DNA of 64,000 nucleotides from JAPPHY01 sp965247535 (GTDB lineage Bacteria; Chloroflexota; Dehalococcoidia; Lucifugimonadales; UBA2985), in the NCBI GenBank assembly GCA_965247535.1, contig OZ252018.1, positions 248,001 to 312,000 of the forward strand. Reading direction: 5' to 3'. Position numbers and translations under genes: made by a program. The notes under the pieces are model-generated. The model was given only the letters and a program-made list of their open reading frames with translations. It was not told the origin of the DNA and made no database searches. This document shows positions 8,763-17,965 of this stretch, one piece after another (the stretch's first letter is position 1; each line of letters begins with the position of its first letter).

Positions 8763-10007
8763 TCAGGCGTGAAAGTTTGGGTTGAGGCGCAGCAGCTCCC
8801 ACAGCTCCAACAGCGCTTGCACGGTCGCCCGCTGCTTGATGAGCGCTCGCTGTCCGGGGAACCGCCGGCTCACGTGATGCTCGCCCCACTGGTGCGAGAA
8901 CCCCAGGTGCACCGTGCCCACCGGCTGTCCTTCCAGCTCGTCTGGCCCGGCCACGCCCGTTATGCCGATGCCAACGTCCGCGTCCATAGCCTCCCGGCAT
9001 GCGCGGGCCATGTCGCGGGCCACCTCAGGGCTGACCACGCCGTGCTCCTGTATGATCGAGGGGTTGACGCCCCAGGCAGCCTTCACCTCGTTGGTGTACG
9101 ACACGATTCCGCCCAGGAAGTACTCCGAGCTGCCCGGGACCTGCGTGATGGAGTGCGCCAGCAGGCCGCCGGTGCAGGACTCCATGACGGCCAGCGTCAG
9201 GCCCCGGCGGGCCAGCTCGCGGCCGACCTGCTCCTCCAGCACGTCCTCATCGGCGCCCCACACGTGCTCTCCCAGCAGGCGGCGCAGCTCCGCCTCCACC
9301 GGCGATAGCATACGCGCGGCCTCGTCCGAACTGGCTGCGCGGGCCCGCAGACGTACCTGCACGCCCTGCGCCTGCGCGTACATTCCCAGGGCAACGTCCG
9401 GCAGGTGGAACAGGGGGGCAATCAGCTCGTTGATGGCCGACTCGCCGAGGCCGTGTGTCTTGAGGCTTCGGGTTAGGATTACTGACCCGTCGGAGCGCTC
9501 GCGCAGGCGGGGTTGCACCTGCGTCTCCCACATGGGGTGCATCTCGCCGGGCGGACCGGGCATGGCGACGATGATCCTGCCGTTGGACTCAACCCACCAG
9601 CCGGGAGCGGTGCCGTGGTCGTTGGGTATGGAGCGCGCTGAGGGGATGAGGTTGGCCTGCTTGACGTTGACGTCCGACATTCTCGCGCTTCTGCGCCGGA
9701 AGGTCTCGCGAAGATGCTCCAGCGACTCGGCGTCCACGTACAACGTTTCACCCAGGAGCGTGGCGATGGCCTCGCGGGTCAGGTCGTCGTCGGTCGGGCC
9801 CAGGCCGCCGGTGGTGAGCACCAGGTCGGAGCGCTGCCACGCCTGCCGGAGCACCTCCGCGAGCGCGTCGAGGTCGTCGCGGGCGTGAGTGATGCGCTGC
9901 AGCTCAATGCCGATGGGCGGCAGGCGGGCTGCAAGGTAGGCGGAGTTGGTGTCCACCAGCTCACCCATGAGGAGCTCGGTGCCGATGGATACTATTTCTG
10001 CCTTCAA
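8763..10007 (-). CDS. cinA: CinA family protein (competence/damage-inducible, nicotinamide-nucleotide amidase)
   Basis: This is a full-length two-domain CinA of 414 residues. The N-terminal MoCF/MogA-like domain (residues about 1-170) has SIGTELLMGE and TGGLGPTDDDLTREA. The C-terminal amidase domain (about 255-405) has ESCTGGLLAHSITQVPGSSEYFLG, split here as the ESCTGG motif and VPGSS, and GITGVAGPD. CinA proteins recycle NAD by deamidating NMN and clear damaged pyridine nucleotides. The start is TTG at 10007, placed by the conserved KAEIVSIGTELLMG N-terminus with AGGA about ten bases upstream. It converges on the VWA gene. Confidence 0.94.
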   Translation of the reverse strand: MKAEIVSIGTELLMGELVDTNSAYLAARLPPIGIELQRITHARDDLDALAEVLRQAWQRSDLVLTTGGLGPTDDDLTREAIATLLGETLYVDAESLEHLRETFRRRSARMSDVNVKQANLIPSARSIPNDHGTAPGWWVESNGRIIVAMPGPPGEMHPMWETQVQPRLRERSDGSVILTRSLKTHGLGESAINELIAPLFHLPDVALGMYAQAQGVQVRLRARAASSDEAARMLSPVEAELRRLLGEHVWGADEDVLEEQVGRELARRGLTLAVMESCTGGLLAHSITQVPGSSEYFLGGIVSYTNEVKAAWGVNPSIIQEHGVVSPEVARDMARACREAMDADVGIGITGVAGPDELEGQPVGTVHLGFSHQWGEHHVSRRFPGQRALIKQRATVQALLELWELLRLNPNFHA

Positions 10008-10058
10008 GGAATGTGTCCTGCAGGTCCAGGCAGCGTAGTTCGCTGGGCCCGCGTTGTA

Positions 10059-11048
10059 CTACTGGCCTGCGTTTTCCGTGCCATCGGCATGGGGGTAGCC
10101 GGCTGCGAGGGCTTCCAGGGCCTCCCCCCATGAGGCCTCAATCGTGAAGATCTCGGGGAAAGGAAACTCGCCACGCACGGTCTGCGCGTAGTAGGCGCTG
10201 CCGTCCTCCGTTAGCCCGCCTATCAGATAGCGGGAATGCGAAATGACGTTGAAGCCCTCTTCGTCCAGCTTCTGCGTTTCCAGGAAGAGGGAGACCAACG
10301 GCGCATCAAGGCCGTATGGAGTCAGGTCCCGGGCATCGGGTGCTATGAGCTCCTGTTCCGGATTCTCCAGATGCGTAAGTATAGCGGGGAGTTCCTCAGG
10401 GTCGACGAGGGCTGCCTCATCGTCGTTGAAGCGCCATAGGTCTCCTTCCCTCGTGAGGGACAGGAATCCTTCATTGGTGAAGAGCTCAAAGCGGTTGACC
10501 GTCGTGGCATCCGCGTTGTAGTACCACTCCGGATACGGAGGGTCATCAATTAGCTTGGTCAGGCTCTCACGCCACCCGGTGAATACCGTGAACACCTGCG
10601 GGAAGCCCTCCACCTGGGCGTAGTTGTTCTGGCCGTCCGGCGTGGTGAGCCCCAGGAGCACGTTGATGCTGCGTCCGTCCTTCAGGTCCACCTCAATGAC
10701 GGTGGGCGGTGCGTCCAGGCCGTATGGGACTAGTTCGGCAGGCTGTTCGTCCAGCAGGCGACGGCTGCGAGGGCCGGTCAGCAGCAGTGTGATGCCACCC
10801 CAGCGCTCCAGGCCCACGGGAATGCCGTCCGGATCGCCAATGCGCCAGTTGTTGTCCTCGCCCAGGTGGAAGGAGGCGTTCTCCTCCCCGTCCTTTATGT
10901 GGATGCGAGTCAGGTCCGATATGTCCAGGTTGTAGAACCACGGCGGCTGCTCTTTCTCCTCCTCGACCTGCCTGAGCTGGATGAAGAAGACGTAGCCGGC
11001 TACCATTGCAAGGGCTACCACCAGAATGATGGACGTGCGAATGCTCAT
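10059..11048 (-). CDS. DUF4340 domain-containing protein of a Gld-type ABC operon
   Basis: The 329-residue protein has one N-terminal membrane segment (about residues 5-25) followed by a soluble domain with two repeated halves, each carrying a LTPYGLDAP or LVPYGLDAP motif, typical of DUF4340. It is predicted to be membrane anchored and extracytoplasmic. Proteins of this family sit last in operons encoding GldA/GldF/GldG-like ABC systems, as here, nine bases after the GldG-like gene. The exact role is unknown; a contribution to surface or gliding machinery is only an analogy. Confidence 0.85.
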   Translation of the reverse strand: MSIRTSIILVVALAMVAGYVFFIQLRQVEEEKEQPPWFYNLDISDLTRIHIKDGEENASFHLGEDNNWRIGDPDGIPVGLERWGGITLLLTGPRSRRLLDEQPAELVPYGLDAPPTVIEVDLKDGRSINVLLGLTTPDGQNNYAQVEGFPQVFTVFTGWRESLTKLIDDPPYPEWYYNADATTVNRFELFTNEGFLSLTREGDLWRFNDDEAALVDPEELPAILTHLENPEQELIAPDARDLTPYGLDAPLVSLFLETQKLDEEGFNVISHSRYLIGGLTEDGSAYYAQTVRGEFPFPEIFTIEASWGEALEALAAGYPHADGTENAGQ

Positions 11049-11057
11049 GCCGCGGGC

Positions 11058-12773
11058 TTACCTTCTGCGCCACCATGAGATACCGGCCAGGAGCATGAGG
11101 CCGGTGGGGAGCAGGAACCAGCTGGAGTAGCGAATGAAGTCGAACTCCCTCTGGTCGATTACCAGCAGGCGGAAGGCTTGCGGCTTCGCGCGTATGGAGA
11201 TGAGGTCGTACTTCTGGGCCAGCCAGTCCACGGAGTTGAGGAAGAGGTCGCTGTTGTTCAGGGCGTAGTAGAACTTGTTGCCTGCGAAGTCCGAGTCGCC
11301 GAATATGATCATGGAGGCGAGGGTCGGGTTCTGGCCCGGTTCGAGTGCCGGCGCCTCTTCGCCGACGAAAGATACCAACTGGACCGCCATCGCTAGGGCA
11401 AACGGGCCGGGGATGTCGTCTTCGTCGGAGCAGTCGGAGGCGTCCCGTTCAGCCGTAATGCAGCTGAAGAGGGAGGAGAAGGCCAGGGGCGTCTGCTGGA
11501 TGTTGAGCTCGTCCGGGTTCGGGGGAAGCCCCTCGGGCGCCCGCTCGATGACGCTAACGATGCCGGTAGAGTCCGTGAGGAAGGTGTCGTCCAGCTGCCT
11601 GGTCACGGGGTGCTCCTGATTGTAGGCGCTGCGCCGGATGATGGGGCTGCGCGGGTCCGCCACGGTGGAGCTTGCGGTGTCAACGATGGTGCCCTGAGGC
11701 AGTTGAATGCCGAACTTGGCAAACGTGGTGTTCATCTGCGTGTTGATGGCGTCGTCGATCAGGAAGAGGCCGCGGCCGCCGGCTTTCAGGTAGCGCTCCA
11801 CCATCTCGCGCTCGTCCATCAGGATGCTGTTCTCTGGGCCGGCCATGATCAGGACAGCGGCATCCTCAGGAATCTCCTCCACCTCCCTGAGGTTCAGCGT
11901 CCTGACGATGTAGTTGTCGCCGAGAAGGCCGGCCCGTGCGAGGCCGTAGCCGTCGCCGTCCTCCGAGGAGTCGGTGGTGTTTCGTTCACTGTGGCCGGTG
12001 GTGAAGTAGACCACCTTCTGCTCCTCGCCTGTGGAGATGAGGAGGGCGCTGACCAGGTCCTGCTCGGCAAGGGTGAACGCCTCACCGAAGAACTGAGGCG
12101 TGAGCAGGTATGGATTGCGCTCTGACTCCGTGGCGCGGAACGCAATGGTGGGGTACTCCTGGACGCCGTCGCGGCGGGCCTGGGATGGCGTGAGGTCCGG
12201 GTCCACAAAGTCGAAGGTGAAGCTCCTGTTGCGCCTGTTGAACTCGAAGAAGAAGTCCTCGGCCTGGCGCCGGATGAGCTCGTGGCGCGCGTCCTCAGGA
12301 CTGGAGTAGATGGTGGCGTGAACCGGCTCTCCCACCGCTTCCAGGACCTGCTCAGTTTGGGGAGCAAGCGTGAACTGCCGGGTTGCGGTGACGTCCAGCC
12401 GGTAAGAGTTTTCGTAGGAGATGAAGCCCAGCAGGACCAGTATCGCGGTGAGGGCGCTCACCATGATCAGTGTGTTGGCGGCGTAGCGCCCGGCACGTGC
12501 TCTGACGGCGCTCTTTACAGCCGGGAAGTTGGTCACGGCGGCCGTGGCCAACATGAGGACGGCCAGTGCCATTAGAAGCTGTCCCGGGCCGCGCAGCTCC
12601 CGGATGGTGATAAACACCACCAGGCCGCCCACGAAGATCACCGCGCCGGAGAGCGAGAAAATGGGGCCGGCATCGGCCAGCGCTGTCCACAGCTTCTCGC
12701 GGCTGAAACGGCCCTGGGTCTCTCCGCTTACGCGGCTGCGGCGCTCTCTTCGCCGGTCGCCGCTGGTGCTCAT
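11058..12773 (-). CDS. GldG-like ABC-system auxiliary protein
   Basis: The 571-residue protein has three N-terminal membrane segments within about residues 30-130, then a large extracytoplasmic region with a QFTLAPQTEQVLEA motif, and a final C-terminal membrane segment ending in an Arg-rich tail. This matches the ABC-type auxiliary (GldG) family. The start is ATG 12773 with AGGAGGTGG five bases upstream; a GTG six bases earlier is in frame but lies inside that site. It overlaps the upstream permease gene by four bases. The partner permease and ATPase suggest an exporter-like complex; substrate unknown. Confidence 0.87.
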   Translation of the reverse strand: MSTSGDRRRERRSRVSGETQGRFSREKLWTALADAGPIFSLSGAVIFVGGLVVFITIRELRGPGQLLMALAVLMLATAAVTNFPAVKSAVRARAGRYAANTLIMVSALTAILVLLGFISYENSYRLDVTATRQFTLAPQTEQVLEAVGEPVHATIYSSPEDARHELIRRQAEDFFFEFNRRNRSFTFDFVDPDLTPSQARRDGVQEYPTIAFRATESERNPYLLTPQFFGEAFTLAEQDLVSALLISTGEEQKVVYFTTGHSERNTTDSSEDGDGYGLARAGLLGDNYIVRTLNLREVEEIPEDAAVLIMAGPENSILMDEREMVERYLKAGGRGLFLIDDAINTQMNTTFAKFGIQLPQGTIVDTASSTVADPRSPIIRRSAYNQEHPVTRQLDDTFLTDSTGIVSVIERAPEGLPPNPDELNIQQTPLAFSSLFSCITAERDASDCSDEDDIPGPFALAMAVQLVSFVGEEAPALEPGQNPTLASMIIFGDSDFAGNKFYYALNNSDLFLNSVDWLAQKYDLISIRAKPQAFRLLVIDQREFDFIRYSSWFLLPTGLMLLAGISWWRRR

Positions 12774-13483
12774 CTCCACCTCCTGGACTCCAGCGACCGC
12801 GCCGTGAGGAACAGCATGAAGATGGTGAAGATGGCGAAGTAGACTATGTCGTGCGTGTCAATCACGCCGCGGGCAAAGCTCTCCAGGTGCGTGGTGATGG
12901 ATATCTGCAGCACCAGGTCCGCAAATATGCCTCCCGCATAGGAGGATGCAAGGTCTATTATGGTGAGGATGAGTAGGATGCCCATCGCCAGCACGGCGGC
13001 CACTATCTGGTTCCCGGAAAGGGAGGAGGCGAGCAGCCCCACGGAGAGCGTGGCCATTCCGAACAGCACAAGGCCGAGGTACCCGCTCAGGATTGGGCCG
13101 ATGTCCGGTGTGGCGAACCACGACAGCATTAGCACCAGGTAGATGGTCGGCACCAGGATGGAGAGCAGGCTGGCCATGGCGGCCAGGAACTTGCCCAAGA
13201 CGATCTCGTAGTCCCGCACCGGCGCGGTCATGAGAAGCTCCAGCGTGCCCAGCTTCTGCTCCTCTGCGAGCAGCCTCATGGTGATGATGGGCGAGAGGAG
13301 CGTGAAGATGAAGGTGCTGGGGATGATGTAGCCGCGGATGGTGGCTTCCGGCAGGACTCCGCTTATGCTGGTAACGAAGTAGTATGCGGCCAGGGCGGCG
13401 TAAACCGCCATTATGATGTAGGCCATGGGGGAGGCGAAGTAGGTTCTGGTCTCCTTCCAGGCTATGGTTATTGTGTTCTTCAT
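12770..13483 (-). CDS. ABC-2 type permease, GldF-like
   Basis: This 237-residue integral membrane protein has about six transmembrane segments and the ABC-2 hallmark EEQKLGTLELLMTAPVRDY, with the cytoplasmic ES/EQ loop that contacts the ATPase. MKNTITIAWKE begins the protein at ATG 13483, which overlaps the ATPase stop codon in an ATGA arrangement, showing translational coupling. The upstream frame stays open into the ATPase gene but is not conserved. The end overlaps the GldG-like gene by four bases. Confidence 0.92.
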   Translation of the reverse strand: MKNTITIAWKETRTYFASPMAYIIMAVYAALAAYYFVTSISGVLPEATIRGYIIPSTFIFTLLSPIITMRLLAEEQKLGTLELLMTAPVRDYEIVLGKFLAAMASLLSILVPTIYLVLMLSWFATPDIGPILSGYLGLVLFGMATLSVGLLASSLSGNQIVAAVLAMGILLILTIIDLASSYAGGIFADLVLQISITTHLESFARGVIDTHDIVYFAIFTIFMLFLTARSLESRRWR

Positions 13484-14445
13484 TCCTTGTCCGAATCCGG
13501 TTCCGTGAGGCGCAGGAAGATCTCCTCCAGGCTCATCTGAATGGGCTGCAGCCTGAGGAGGTCCCAGCCGCGCTGTATTACAAGATTGGAAATCTCCTTG
13601 CGGAGGTCCTCGCTGCCCGTGGTCTCGATGCGGTAGACGCCCACGTCGTCCTTGTCCGTGCGCGTGATCTCCTGTACGCCCGGGAGGTCGCGGAGGGCCG
13701 TCATCACCTGCGCCGTGGGGCCGCGAATGTCCACCTCCAGCCGCTCGGTGCCGCGGAGGCGCTCGGACAGGTTGTCCGGCCGATCCACTGCCACCACCTG
13801 GCCTTCGTGGATGATGATGACGCGCTGGCAGACGATGCTGACCTCCGGGAGTATGTGGGTGCTGAGGATGACGGTATGGTCGCCGCCGAGGCCCTTGATC
13901 AGGTTGCGCGTCTCCACCACCTGGATGGGGTCGATGCCGATGGTTGGCTCGTCCATGATCAGCACCTCCGGCTCGTGGAGGATGGCCTGTGCAATACCAA
14001 CCCTCTGCCGGAAGCCCTTGGACAGCTTGGCGATGAGCGACGTGCGGTAGTCGCCCAGCCGGCAGATATCGATGACCTCGCCGATGCGCCGACGGCGCCA
14101 CTCCTTGTCCATGCCCCGGATGCGGCCCATGAAGTCCAGGTAGTCGGAGACGCCCATCTCCGTGTAGAGAGGCACGGTCTCCGGCAGGTAGCCGATGTGG
14201 CGTCGCACCTCCAGGGACTGGTCGACCACGTCATAGCCTGCGATGCGCGCGGTGCCGGAGGTGGGCGGCATGAAGCCGGTGAGGATGCGCATGGTGGTGG
14301 TCTTGCCGGCAGCGTTGGGTCCCAGGAAACCCAGGATCTCGCCGCGGTTGACGGTGAAGCTGATGTTCTCGATTGCCGGGTATTCGCCGTAGTACTTGGT
14401 GAGGTCTTCGACCTCTATCATGGGCGTGCCGGTGTTCTCTTGCAT
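13480..14445 (-). CDS. ABC transporter ATP-binding protein, GldA-like
   Basis: The 321-residue protein contains Walker A GPNAAGKTTTMR, signature LSKGFRQRVG, Walker B VLIMDEPTIGIDP and the switch His in ILSTHILPE. The roughly 90-residue C-terminal extension matches ABC-2 (multidrug/gliding) ATPases. ATG 14445 follows AGAGGAAAAG; a later ATG at 14421 is a weaker alternative. It is the first gene of a four-gene operon (ATPase, permease, GldG-like, DUF4340) with very tight spacing, and its probable promoter lies at 14494-14523. Confidence 0.93.
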   Translation of the reverse strand: MQENTGTPMIEVEDLTKYYGEYPAIENISFTVNRGEILGFLGPNAAGKTTTMRILTGFMPPTSGTARIAGYDVVDQSLEVRRHIGYLPETVPLYTEMGVSDYLDFMGRIRGMDKEWRRRRIGEVIDICRLGDYRTSLIAKLSKGFRQRVGIAQAILHEPEVLIMDEPTIGIDPIQVVETRNLIKGLGGDHTVILSTHILPEVSIVCQRVIIIHEGQVVAVDRPDNLSERLRGTERLEVDIRGPTAQVMTALRDLPGVQEITRTDKDDVGVYRIETTGSEDLRKEISNLVIQRGWDLLRLQPIQMSLEEIFLRLTEPDSDKE

Positions 14446-14493
14446 GCTTTTCCTCTTCTGCGTCTCGCCGCGGGCCGAGATGCGCATTGGAGG

Positions 14494-14523
14494 ATTATAA
14501 GGGTAATAGCGTAACAGCTTCAA
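14494..14523 (-). promoter_or_regulatory. Probable promoter of the Gld-type ABC operon
   Basis: Read on the minus strand, TTGAAG (-35) and a perfect TATAAT (-10) are separated by 18 bp, about 50 bases upstream of the ATPase ATG. It lies back to back with the rel promoter in the same divergent intergenic region. Confidence 0.65.
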
Positions 14524-14569
14524 GGGGATAGGGTTGCTCGTAAGGAATGTGAAGGAAAGATTACGGAGT

Positions 14570-14598
14570 TTGCAGGAACAACAGCGAGTCGCTATACT
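14570..14598 (+). promoter_or_regulatory. Probable promoter of rel, giving a leaderless mRNA
   Basis: TTGCAG (-35), 17 bp, TATACT (-10). The -10 ends six bases before the rel ATG, so transcription should begin at or next to the start codon. No Shine-Dalgarno sequence is present, which agrees with leaderless translation. Confidence 0.65.
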
Positions 14599-14604
14599 CT
14601 CAGC

Positions 14605-16827
14605 ATGGCAAGACCGCGTGTTGCGTACGAGACACATACCGCCGAGGACATCCTGTCGAAGGCGAGGGGCTACCTGCCGCTCGACAAGCTCTCGCTGATT
14701 GAGGACGCCTTCGACTTTGCGTTCCACGCCCACGACGGCCAGAAGCGTCTCTCCGGGGAGCCCTACGTGGAGCACCCCATCAACACCGCCCTGTTCCTTA
14801 CCGAGCTGAACCTGGACGCTTCCACGCTCGCCGCCGCTCTGCTACACGACGTGATCGAGGACTGCGGCGTCACCTTCGATGACCTGCGCCAGCAGTTCGG
14901 CCAGGAGGTGGCCCGTCTGGTGGACGGCGTCACCAAGCTGAGCAAGATGGACCTGATGTACTCGGAGGACGGCCCGCGCTACGACTACGATGACGGCCAG
15001 GCGGGCAGCCTGCGCAAGATGCTGGTGGCCACGGCCCAGGACGTACGCGTGGTGCTGATCAAGCTGGCGGACCGGCTCCACAACATGCAGACGCTCAGCG
15101 CTCATTCGCCGGAAAAGCAGGTTGCCATTTCCAGGGAGACCTTGGACATCTACGCGCCCCTGGCCCACAGGCTGGGCATCTGGGACTTCAAGTGGCGCCT
15201 GGAGGACCTGGCGTTCAGCTTCCTGGACGCATCCCGTTACCGGGAGATCTCCCGCCTGCTCACCACCAAGCGTACGGAGAGGGAGATGTACATTCTCCAG
15301 CTGAGCCAGACGCTGCGGGACGAGCTGAACGAGCGAGGACTTGAGGCGGAGGTTACGGGCCGCCCCAAGCACATCTACAGCATCTACCAGAAGATGAGGA
15401 AGTATGCGGAACAGGGCAAGGAGTTCAGTCAGATTTACGATCTCTTCGCTCTGAGGGTATTGGTGCCGGAGGTGCACGACTGCTACAGCGCCCTCGGCGT
15501 CATCCACGGGCAGTACCACCCCATACCAGGTGAGTTCGACGACTACATAGCGAACCCCAAGGACAACATGTACCAGTCGCTGCACACGGCCGTGATGTAC
15601 CAGGGTAACACGCCGCTGGAGATACAGATCAGGACGTACTCAATGCACCAGGTGTCCGAGTACGGGGTGGCGGCCCACTGGCGTTACAAGGAGGGGGAGG
15701 CCAAGGACCGCCGCTTTGAGGAGAAGATGAGCTGGCTCAGGCAGCTGCTGGACTGGCAGAGGGAGGTTGTGGGAGCTGAGGAGTTCGTGGAGTCCGTTAA
15801 GATGGACCTGTTCCAGGACCAGGTATTCGTATATACACCCAAGGGCGATATTAGAGAGCTCCCCGCCGGCTCGACGCCCATTGACTTCGCTTATCGTATA
15901 CACACGGACCTTGGCCACCGCTGCATTGGAGGCAAGGTGAACGGCAAGCTGATGCCCCTCTACACGCAGCTCAAGAATGGCGACACGGTCGAGATTCTGA
16001 CGAGTAAGCTGGAGCGAGGGCCAAGCCTGGACTGGCTCAACGTCAACCTGGGCTACGCAAACACGGCGAACGCCCGCCAGAAGATACGGCTGTGGTTCCG
16101 AAAGCAGGAGCGGAGCGCCAACATCCAGCGCGGCAAGGAGCTGCTGTCCAAGGAGATGCGCCGCCTGAGCGTGAAGATGGACGAGAGCGACGTGGCCGCG
16201 CTGCTGAAGTACGATACGGGTCAGGAGTTCCTGGCGGCGCTCGGCAGCGGGTTTGTGAGCATAGCGCAGGTGACGTCACGGCTGGCGGCGCAGCAGGACC
16301 AGTCGCCGGTGGAGCCGGCGGCGGCGCCGGTGCTCACCTGGCCGTCCTCCGGCATCGAAGTGCTGGGCGTGGGCGACCTGCTGACGCGCGTGTCCCAGTG
16401 CTGCAGCCCCATACCGGGCGACGACATAATCGGCTACATCACGCGCACCCGCGGAGTGTCCGTGCACAGGACCGACTGCCACAACGTCCGGAACGAGAGC
16501 GAGCAGGAGCGACTGGTCAGCGTGAACTGGGGCAGCGGGCAGACGCTGTACCCGGTGCGGCTGCGCATCGAGGCGTGGGACCGCGTGGGACTGCTGAGGG
16601 ACATAACCACGCTGGTTTCGCAGGAGAAGGTGAACATCGCCAGCGTCATAACCACCGAGCACGAGGATAGCAGCGCGTCCATATACCTGACGCTGTACAC
16701 CACGGGCGTGGGACAGCTCAGCCGGCTGTTCTCCAGGCTCGAGGGCGTGGTGGGCGTGTTCTCGGTAACGCGAAGCGCTCCGGAGGAGGAGCGAATCCTG
16801 CGGGTTGGCGCAGGAAGATCGAACTGA
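14605..16827 (+). CDS. rel: Bifunctional (p)ppGpp synthetase/hydrolase, RelA/SpoT family
   Basis: The 740-residue protein has the complete long-RSH layout. An HD hydrolase domain (about 30-190) has HAHDGQKR, GEPYVEHP and LLHDVIEDCG. The synthetase domain (about 240-360) has GRPKHIYSIYQKM, YQSLHT and EIQIRT. A TGS domain follows (about 405-465, VFVYTPKGDIRELPAGSTP region). A conserved-cysteine region has SQCCSPIPGD, and an ACT domain ends the protein. It makes and degrades the alarmone (p)ppGpp in response to starvation. Both catalytic motifs look intact. It is preceded by a leaderless-type promoter and followed by rpsT. Confidence 0.96.
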   Translation: MARPRVAYETHTAEDILSKARGYLPLDKLSLIEDAFDFAFHAHDGQKRLSGEPYVEHPINTALFLTELNLDASTLAAALLHDVIEDCGVTFDDLRQQFGQEVARLVDGVTKLSKMDLMYSEDGPRYDYDDGQAGSLRKMLVATAQDVRVVLIKLADRLHNMQTLSAHSPEKQVAISRETLDIYAPLAHRLGIWDFKWRLEDLAFSFLDASRYREISRLLTTKRTEREMYILQLSQTLRDELNERGLEAEVTGRPKHIYSIYQKMRKYAEQGKEFSQIYDLFALRVLVPEVHDCYSALGVIHGQYHPIPGEFDDYIANPKDNMYQSLHTAVMYQGNTPLEIQIRTYSMHQVSEYGVAAHWRYKEGEAKDRRFEEKMSWLRQLLDWQREVVGAEEFVESVKMDLFQDQVFVYTPKGDIRELPAGSTPIDFAYRIHTDLGHRCIGGKVNGKLMPLYTQLKNGDTVEILTSKLERGPSLDWLNVNLGYANTANARQKIRLWFRKQERSANIQRGKELLSKEMRRLSVKMDESDVAALLKYDTGQEFLAALGSGFVSIAQVTSRLAAQQDQSPVEPAAAPVLTWPSSGIEVLGVGDLLTRVSQCCSPIPGDDIIGYITRTRGVSVHRTDCHNVRNESEQERLVSVNWGSGQTLYPVRLRIEAWDRVGLLRDITTLVSQEKVNIASVITTEHEDSSASIYLTLYTTGVGQLSRLFSRLEGVVGVFSVTRSAPEEERILRVGAGRSN

Positions 16828-16840
16828 AGGAGATAGGGCA

Positions 16841-17095
16841 TTGCCAAGTGAAAGATCAGCCCGCGTGGTGGCTCGGAAGACGGAGCGAAACCGGCCGATA
16901 CGCACGGCAACACGCACCTACGTGAAGAGGGCGCAGGACGCCATCGCGCAGGGTGAGTCAGAGGCCGCGACTGCGAGCGTGCAGCGTGCGATCAAGGCGC
17001 TGGACAAGGCGGCGGTGAAGGGCATCATCCACCCGAACAACGCGGCGCGCCGGAAGTCCCGGCTGATGGCACGACTGAACCGCCTTAGCGCCTAG
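16841..17095 (+). CDS. rpsT: 30S ribosomal protein S20
   Basis: The 84-residue, strongly basic protein has the S20 pattern: RKTERNRPIRTATRTYVKRA near the N-terminus and a GIIHPNNAARRKSRLMARLN C-terminus, with KGxIHxNxAARxKSRL conserved. S20 binds 16S rRNA early in 30S assembly. The start is TTG at 16841, preceded by AAGGAGAT; an ATG 36 bases upstream lies inside the rel gene and adds unconserved residues. TTG or other rare starts are known for rpsT and can support autoregulation. It begins 13 bases after the rel stop. Confidence 0.94.
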   Translation: MPSERSARVVARKTERNRPIRTATRTYVKRAQDAIAQGESEAATASVQRAIKALDKAAVKGIIHPNNAARRKSRLMARLNRLSA

Positions 17096-17132
17096 CCGGG
17101 CGTCAGCGCGACAGAGCCCGAGTCTTATCAGG

Positions 17133-17171
17133 CCTCCGCGTTCCGGCAGGAGCGCGGGGCTTGCTGTTTTG
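17133..17171 (+). terminator. Possible terminator after rpsT
   Basis: A stem CTCCGCG/CGCGGGG with a loop of about 12 bases is followed a few bases later by a short TTTT run. One G-T pair is needed. The position between convergent genes fits termination, but the T run is weak. Confidence 0.4.
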
Positions 17172-17178
17172 TGGATCC

Positions 17179-17919
17179 CTACTTGGATCGCGGGGCCAGA
17201 AGTTCCGACAGCGAGCGAATCTCGAAATCAGGCTTTGGGTCGTCTTCCGCGCGAATAGCTCCGGTTCGATTGAGCCAAATTGAAGTTAGCCCAGCAGCGT
17301 TTGCGCCTGCCACGTCAGAGACCAAGCTGTCACCAACATGACACACGGCTTCCTTGTCTACTCCTAGCTTGCTGAGAGCGATCTCAAAGACTGGTGAAGC
17401 GGGCTTGGCGACACCAACCTCTCCGGAGATTACGATACTATCAAACCAGCTTTCAATGCCTAGAGAGCATATCTTATCGCGCTGGGTGTCGGAAGCTCCG
17501 TTTGTAATGAGCGCTAGTGGAGTGTGAGCCTCCGTTACCGCCGCTGTGAATTCGAGGGCGTCATCGAACAGTCGGTACGACTCGCGGCCTAGCCGGCCAA
17601 GAGTGCGCGCCGCGTACTGCGCAACCGATTCATCTCTGCATCCGCAAGCCAGCAATGTACGACGCCAGGCTTCGAGGCTCACAGAAGCACCGCCGATAGC
17701 GCCAAGCATAAAGTCGTTTCCCACCTGAGGCCAGTAGGATTCCCAGACTCTCGTGTTGGCCTCGGCCAGCCGAGCGCCTTCCAGTCCAGGTTGAGTCGCT
17801 GCTACCTCCTCACACGTGCGTGCGATCGCCTCTTGGAGTCCGTCTTCAAGCAACGTTCCGTCCAAGTCAAGAAAGATAGCCTGTGCGGAGCCCAAGGAAC
17901 TGAAGCGTATAGATGCCAA
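17179..17919 (-). CDS. HAD-superfamily hydrolase
   Basis: The 246-residue protein shows the four HAD motifs: FLDLDGTLLEDG (nucleophile and acid Asp), LALITNGASD, a Lys in GVAKPASPVF, and CHVGDSLVSDVAGANAAG. The helical cap between motifs I and II resembles phosphoglycolate phosphatase/YjjG-type enzymes, which dephosphorylate small metabolites or nucleotides. The substrate cannot be assigned. The start is TTG at 17919, just before the conserved N-terminal strand, without a strong ribosome-binding site. Convergent with rpsT. Confidence 0.9.
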   Translation of the reverse strand: MASIRFSSLGSAQAIFLDLDGTLLEDGLQEAIARTCEEVAATQPGLEGARLAEANTRVWESYWPQVGNDFMLGAIGGASVSLEAWRRTLLACGCRDESVAQYAARTLGRLGRESYRLFDDALEFTAAVTEAHTPLALITNGASDTQRDKICSLGIESWFDSIVISGEVGVAKPASPVFEIALSKLGVDKEAVCHVGDSLVSDVAGANAAGLTSIWLNRTGAIRAEDDPKPDFEIRSLSELLAPRSK

Positions 17920-17965
17920 CTGCTAGCCCCGTTCATGGTTTTTGGTATCAGGTTGGAGCGACCGT